From positions 1 through 5,810 of the forward strand of contig CANPZQ010000123.1 in NCBI GenBank assembly GCA_947588775.1: 5,810 nt of DNA. The letters are read 5' to 3'. Position numbers and translations under genes: made by a program. A model generated the notes under the pieces. It made no database searches, was not told where the DNA came from, and saw only the letters and a program-made list of their open reading frames with translations. Positions 3,772-5,810 of the stretch are shown in pieces. The number at the start of each line of letters is the position of its first letter. Within the stretch, counting starts at the first letter, position 1. This DNA comes from an uncultured Clostridia bacterium (GTDB lineage: Bacteria > Bacillota > Clostridia > Oscillospirales > Ruminococcaceae).

Positions 3772-5703
3772 ATGCCTGATTCGTACTACAAAGACGCGCT
3801 TAAGCTTGCACAGCGCGAGGTTCGGGCATGTGCGGCGCGGGGCGAACACCCCTATCTGCCGCTTTTAGACGACTTCCTTCCCTCAGAAAGAATCAAGAGC
3901 GGCGTCAGCCTCGGAACAAAGTGGATTCCGTCCGAGCTGATTGTCGGAACGCGAAACGCCGGGCGCGCCGGCGCGTTTGCGAGGAACTTTTTACCGCTTC
4001 TCTCCGAAACCTCAGAGTTTGCAAGCAAATGGTCCGCCCTCTGCGAGGCCCACGTCGCCGAGGGAATCCGCGACCCAATCACCTGCTATGAATACATGAA
4101 CCGCTACTACGTCGAGGAGGGCAATAAACGCGTCAGCGTCCTGAAATTCTTCGGCGCGCCGACCGTCTATGCCAAGGTTATCCGCATTATGCCGGAGCAA
4201 AACGGCTCCCGCGAGGTCGAGCTTTATAACGCTTTTCTGGAATTTAACCGCTGCAGCAATATGCATCTTCCGGAATTTTCCAAGCCTCAGAGCTACGCGA
4301 AGCTCCAGCGGCTTCTCGGGAAGGCCCCCGACGAGGTCTGGACGGAGGACGAGCGGCGGGATTTCATGGCGGCATACCACTACTTCCGCGAGGCATACGC
4401 CCCGACCGGAAATAAGGCCGACACCTCGGTCGGCGACGCGCTTTTGGTATATATAGAGGTATACGGCTACGCCGGACTTCGCGGAAAATCCGCGGCGGAC
4501 ATCAAAAAGGCCGTCGCGAAGGTCCACGAGGAAATCGCCCTTAAAAAGGAGGACGCGCCCATCGAGGTCAAGCTCGACCCGAGCGAAACGGGTTCGGTTG
4601 AAAAGCCGGGGCTTCTTTCAAAGGTCTTGCCGAAAGCGGAGCCGAAGCCGATTAAGGTCGCGTTTATCCACGACAAAACGCCCGAAACCTCGGGCTGGAC
4701 CTATAACCACGAGCGCGGGAGGATTCATGTCGAACGCGTTTTCGGCGGGGACATTGAAACCTCGGCATACTTCAACGCCCTCGACGACGGCGACGCTTCT
4801 AAGGAAATCGAACATGCCATCGCGGACGGGAATTCCGTTATTTTTACAACGTCGCCGAGGCTTTTGTCGGCAAGCCTCCGCGCGGCGGTCGAGCATCCGA
4901 AGGTGACGGTTTTAAACTGCTCCCTTAACATCTCCCACCGCTATATACGAACCTATTACGCGAGAATGTATGAAGTAAAATTCATAATCGGCGCGATTGC
5001 CGGAACCCTTGCGCAGTCGAGCGACGTCGGCTATATCTGCGACTATCCGATTTACGGGCAGGTCGCGGGAATCAACGCCTTCGCGCTCGGGGTCCAGATG
5101 GTGAACCCGCTTGTAAAAGTCCGGCTCGAATGGTCGTCGGTCGGCGGGGTCGACGCCGCGACAAAGAGGCTTCGCCAAAGCGGCGTAAAGCTCATTTCAA
5201 CTCAGGACACCCGCTCTCTTCGGGAAAAATCCGCCTCCGGCTTCGGCCTCGCGATTATTGACGAAAACGGGCAAACGCCCCTTGCGCGGCCAATCTGGAA
5301 GTGGGGAAGATACTACGAGGCACTTCTTCGGCTAATTCGCGACGGAAAATTCAAGGCGGAATACGAGGAATCGAGCCGCGCGCTGAACTACTACTGGGGG
5401 CTTTCGGCGGACGTTATCGGGGTGGAGTGCTTCAGCGTTCTGCCGGAGAGCGTCCGGCGGCTTGCCGCGATGCTTCGGGATTCGATTTGCAGCGGCGTAG
5501 AGCCCTTCAGGGGGCCGCTCTTCAATCAGGAGGGTACAAAGGTAATCGGCGACCAGCAGTCGCTCACGTTGGAGCAGATTATCGAGATGGACTGGCTCGT
5601 TGAGAACATAGTCGGGCGGATTCCGACCTATGACGAGCTCGACGAAACCGGAAAGGCCACGGCGGACGTTGTCGGGCTGGATACGGTGACGGGGGAGAAG
5701 TAG
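3772..5703 (+). CDS. Cytoplasmic BMP-domain protein with ParB-like N-terminal segment
   Basis: The product is a 643-residue protein. The ATG at 3772 is preferred because AAAGGGG (3757-3763) stands eight bases upstream; an in-frame TTG at 3739 and ATG at 3754 would put that site inside the gene. Residues about 97-140 resemble the ParB/sulfiredoxin-like fold, with the motif GNKRVSVLKFFG at 117-128. A helical, charged stretch and a linker (about 255-290) follow. Residues about 293-585 match the BMP/Med family (basic membrane lipoprotein type, COG1744-like): KPIKVAFIHD at 292-301, a segment with RTYYARMYE near 393-401, VGYICDYPIYGQVAGINAF at 419-437, and the late WKWGRYYEALL at 509-519. Most BMP proteins are secreted nucleoside-binding lipoproteins of ABC importers. 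Here there is no signal peptide or lipobox, and no transporter gene is adjacent. A cytoplasmic ligand-sensing or regulatory role, like Bacillus Med, is an inference. Confidence 0.85.
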   Translation: MPDSYYKDALKLAQREVRACAARGEHPYLPLLDDFLPSERIKSGVSLGTKWIPSELIVGTRNAGRAGAFARNFLPLLSETSEFASKWSALCEAHVAEGIRDPITCYEYMNRYYVEEGNKRVSVLKFFGAPTVYAKVIRIMPEQNGSREVELYNAFLEFNRCSNMHLPEFSKPQSYAKLQRLLGKAPDEVWTEDERRDFMAAYHYFREAYAPTGNKADTSVGDALLVYIEVYGYAGLRGKSAADIKKAVAKVHEEIALKKEDAPIEVKLDPSETGSVEKPGLLSKVLPKAEPKPIKVAFIHDKTPETSGWTYNHERGRIHVERVFGGDIETSAYFNALDDGDASKEIEHAIADGNSVIFTTSPRLLSASLRAAVEHPKVTVLNCSLNISHRYIRTYYARMYEVKFIIGAIAGTLAQSSDVGYICDYPIYGQVAGINAFALGVQMVNPLVKVRLEWSSVGGVDAATKRLRQSGVKLISTQDTRSLREKSASGFGLAIIDENGQTPLARPIWKWGRYYEALLRLIRDGKFKAEYEESSRALNYYWGLSADVIGVECFSVLPESVRRLAAMLRDSICSGVEPFRGPLFNQEGTKVIGDQQSLTLEQIIEMDWLVENIVGRIPTYDELDETGKATADVVGLDTVTGEK

Positions 5704-5723
5704 GAAGGGTGGGGGAGAAGAGA

Positions 5724-5809
5724 GGGGCGCGGGGACGGAGCGGGGGAGGTTGCGAAAGTGTGGGGGCGGGCGGGTGGGGCCAACCAAGCCAGCGTAGTCC
5801 CCGCGCCCC
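5724..5809 (-). repeat. Palindromic G-quadruplex element, copy D (reverse orientation)
   Basis: GGGGCGCGGGGAC at 5724-5736 pairs perfectly over 13 bp with 5797-5809, enclosing 60 nt. The plus strand carries GGGGG-C-GGG-C-GGG-T-GGGG at 5762-5779. The minus-strand loop has ACACTTTCG after the core, as in copy C (GAAGTTTCG), but lacks the CTGCG word. It is the most divergent copy and begins 20 bp after the BMP-protein stop codon. Its G-rich strand is the strand of that mRNA. No other terminator for the gene is seen before the window ends. Confidence 0.78.
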
Positions 5810-5810
5810 C

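Noticed and set aside
5332..5787. Minus-strand open frame overlapping the end of the BMP-protein gene
   Set aside because: It is antisense to well-conserved BMP-family sequence and begins inside element D; it is a shadow of GC-rich coding DNA.
310..5809. Interpretation of A-D as a CRISPR array or ordinary MITEs
   Set aside because: The copies are not regularly spaced direct repeats with spacers, and no target-site duplication is seen at the ends of A-D, so neither model is supported by this sequence.

Overview
The window looks like chromosomal DNA from an anaerobic Firmicute, probably a GC-rich member of the Clostridia. This rests on gene style: an HtrA protease with a low-complexity cytoplasmic N-terminus and one PDZ domain, a cytoplasmic BMP-domain protein, strong GGAGG ribosome binding sites and near-consensus sigma-A promoters. 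The assignment is an inference. The genes prefer G or C at third codon positions, and the intergenic DNA is even richer in G+C, in long C- or G-runs.

Layout: 1-512 is non-coding and repeat-rich. 586-2388 (+) encodes a membrane-anchored HtrA/DegP-type serine protease. 2389-3020 is a non-coding gap between convergent genes. It holds a structured htrA 3' untranslated region, a rho-independent terminator for htrA, two palindromic elements, and a terminator for the opposite gene. 3021-3497 (-) encodes a 158-residue protein of unknown function. 3498-3771 is a divergent control region with two strong promoters and two dyads. 3772-5703 (+) encodes a 643-residue cytoplasmic protein with a ParB-like N-terminal segment and a C-terminal BMP-type (type 1 periplasmic binding protein fold) domain. 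5704-5810 is non-coding and carries another palindromic element.

The most interesting content is intergenic. Four elements (A 310-394, B 2762-2846, C 2869-2950, D 5724-5809) share one design: a perfect or near-perfect inverted repeat of 13-17 bp encloses 50-60 nt that always contain the 15-mer GGGCGGGCGGGTGGG on one strand. That 15-mer fits a four-tract G-quadruplex motif with single-base loops. Stem sequences differ between copies but stay complementary within each copy. I know no named family with this design and regard it as a candidate undescribed REP/BIME-like element or structured-RNA family. Other shared intergenic pieces are a 37-bp near-perfect inverted repeat (34-70 / 207-243) and a recurring GGAAGTCAGA word.

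Nothing in the sequence shows that the three genes act in one pathway. htrA belongs to envelope protein quality control. The BMP-domain protein may be an intracellular ligand sensor and is transcribed divergently from the unknown gene.
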